64,000 nt of DNA, taken from positions 3,085,167-3,149,166 of the forward strand of contig CM022665.1 of the NCBI GenBank assembly GCA_012295275.1, in the 5' to 3' direction. Made by a program: the position numbers and the translations under genes. The first letter of the stretch is position 1, and each line of letters starts with the position of its first letter. Shown piece after piece: positions 62,739 to 64,000 of this stretch. This DNA comes from Chrysomallon squamiferum. Its lineage: Eukaryota > Mollusca > Gastropoda > Neomphalida > Peltospiridae. Under the pieces are notes generated by a model that was given only the letters and a program-made list of their open reading frames with translations, ran no database searches and had not been told where the DNA came from.

Positions 62739-63354
62739 ACAAAATAATGACATCTGCATTATTGAATATCCTTCCAACCAAATAATAAGTCTTACAAAGA
62801 TATTTCAAAAACTTCTAATAGACTAATTATCTTATTTGTTTGAACTACTTAATTTGATATATTTTTCTTACATTTGAATCTCAGTGGGAAAAGAATAGAT
62901 TATAACTTTGAAACATTAACTGTATCATTAGTATTTATTTTATCCATATCTATAATTAAAAAAATAAGTCAGACAATTAATTTACTCTTATGTAAACAGA
63001 AAAGTATATAATGTTGCTGTGAATACATTGTTAGGGTTTGTTTTTATTCTTTTATAAAGAATGTTTCAACAGAGAGAAATATTAAATAATAAAACAAATA
63101 TACAGCAAAGAAAATTACTATGCTTATTTAAATTGATCAGTTTGAGTTTTAAATTATTTTGTTTTCTCAGCAGAGTCACATCTGACCTTTTCTATTAAAC
63201 ATATAGATTATCTAAAGGTTTGTTTTAATTATTAAAATATTATAAGTTATTTGCAGAGAAAATCTTTCAGATGAAATCTGCTGTATTATTCTGTTAACAG
63301 AAAATAATATAGTACCTCTGTTATAAGCTGCTGGACAATCATTAAAAATGGGAA

Positions 63355-63486
63355 TCACTGAATGGATTCAGTTCTTAGACAGATCATCTTGAGAAAGTGC
63401 TTTATCACTGGGCAGTGTTTATGACACGCAGCACAAGAACTGACACCACTAAAATCAGGATCAGAGAGATCTCTGCTTATGACTGT
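63355..63486 (-). CDS. Candidate terminal coding exon, minus strand
   Basis: A strong acceptor (TTTGGTTTCTTGGTGCAG) is followed in phase 0 by 43 codons, TVISRDLSDPDFSGVSSCAA then CHKHCPVIKHFLKMIC and onward to TGA. It has four cysteines in 20 residues. No family recognised. Open frames of this length after acceptor-like sites are expected by chance a few times in 14 kb, so this is weak. Confidence 0.22.
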   Translation of the reverse strand, partial: TVISRDLSDPDFSGVSSCAACHKHCPVIKHFLKMICLRTESIQ

Positions 63487-64000
63487 CTGCACCAAGAAAC
63501 CAAAGATTTTAATGTATCACTTTCATGATGCTGTAAGCCATGTGGAGGAAATCTCAGAGCTTCGCTTTCCATTTTAGCTGACTCCATCATGTTGGAGAAA
63601 TTCTTTTACTGCTAGCAAGAGAATATTTTTAAATACAGACTATTTTTGCTACATATAAACCAAAAACCTTTGAATAAATGTAATAAGCTGGCCTAGATAC
63701 AGGTTTAGTTATGTCATTATGAAACCTTGTATAAAGAATCACTCTTTGTGAATGAAAGATATTTTTCTTCTTTTTTTTTTTCCTTCTATATTTTCAGAAG
63801 GTTTACATCTGTTTATTTATATGTAAGTACCGGTCAGTCTGAATCATTCCAGCCAAAGCTATAAACAGTAAGCACACACTGACCGCTGTCCAGACACAAA
63901 CCCATTGACACATCATAAAACACTCACATCAGAATACCACAGACATGCAACATTAGACTTTTCAGCACCTTCATTTACTACAATATAAAACTGACCATTT

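Larger units (their letters stand above)
49440..64000 (-). other. CpG-depleted domain, probable methylated body of an unidentified gene
   Basis: From about 49,440 to the window end, CpG falls to roughly 3-4 per kb, with TG/CA in place of CG, while the DNA to the left is not depleted. Invertebrate gene-body methylation produces this pattern in broadly expressed genes. The strand is inferred from a boundary-proximal minus-strand poly(A) signal and minus-strand exon-like segments at 50697-50742, 52154-52207, 60420-60560, 61449-61555 and 63355-63486. I could not chain these into one protein or recognise a family. The rest of the domain is AT-rich intron-like or UTR-like sequence with repeats. Confidence 0.45.

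Noticed and set aside
1-64000. Scattered CSL/Su(H) consensus sites (YGTGRGAA), for example near 2303, 4317, 10992, 16302, 20867, 31699 and 38761
   Set aside because: About ten were seen, close to the roughly eight expected by chance on two strands. None lies in the core promoter and none forms a paired SPS arrangement.
1-64000. CRISPR arrays, prophage, operons, integrated virus or toxin genes
   Set aside because: None seen. Tandem repeats here are ordinary eukaryotic mini- and microsatellites without spacers, and no viral or toxin protein signature was recognised.

Overview
The window is AT-rich eukaryotic DNA with long spliceosomal introns, many A/T homopolymers and microsatellites, and no operons or bacterial-type genes. 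It is most likely from a mollusc. Two degraded copies of a tRNA-derived SINE that I recognise from molluscan genomes are present (about 14,575-14,800 on + and 59,592-59,875 on -). The one clear protein-coding gene encodes a Notch ligand of the Delta class, with nine EGF repeats and a C-terminal ATEV PDZ ligand. No species or class could be fixed.

Layout: 1-26,350 is non-coding upstream DNA with repeats, several sequence-complex islands that look like candidate enhancers, one isolated exon-like segment (2,823-2,887) and a SINE fragment. 26,354-42,549 is the Delta gene on the + strand: a TATA/Inr promoter, a possible small 5' UTR intron, and ten coding exons whose splice sites and phases all agree. 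They give a 2,421-nt reading frame (806 residues): signal peptide, MNNL, DSL, nine EGF repeats, one transmembrane helix and a cytoplasmic tail. 42,550 to about 45,760 should hold the 3' UTR. 46-49.4 kb is spacer with one unexplained complex island (48,301-48,780).

At about 49.44 kb the base composition changes abruptly. By eye, the 1.2 kb to the left holds 36 CpG and the 1.2 kb to the right holds 1. The low level (roughly 3-4 per kb) then continues to the window end. In molluscs this is the usual mark of a germline-methylated, transcribed gene body, so 49.4-64 kb probably belongs to a second, unidentified gene. A minus-strand poly(A) signal near the boundary and several minus-strand exon-like segments suggest that this gene runs leftward and ends near 49.5 kb, but no exon there is secure.

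Regulatory reading: the Delta upstream region carries repeated GGCACGCGCC/GGCACGCGAC sites, the class C sequence bound by Hairy/E(spl)/HES repressors. One lies about 100 bp upstream of the predicted start site, and others lie beside clusters of proneural-type E-boxes at 21.6 and 22.6-22.8 kb. This fits the lateral-inhibition circuit in which proneural bHLH factors activate Delta and Notch-induced HES factors repress it, but it is inference from motifs.
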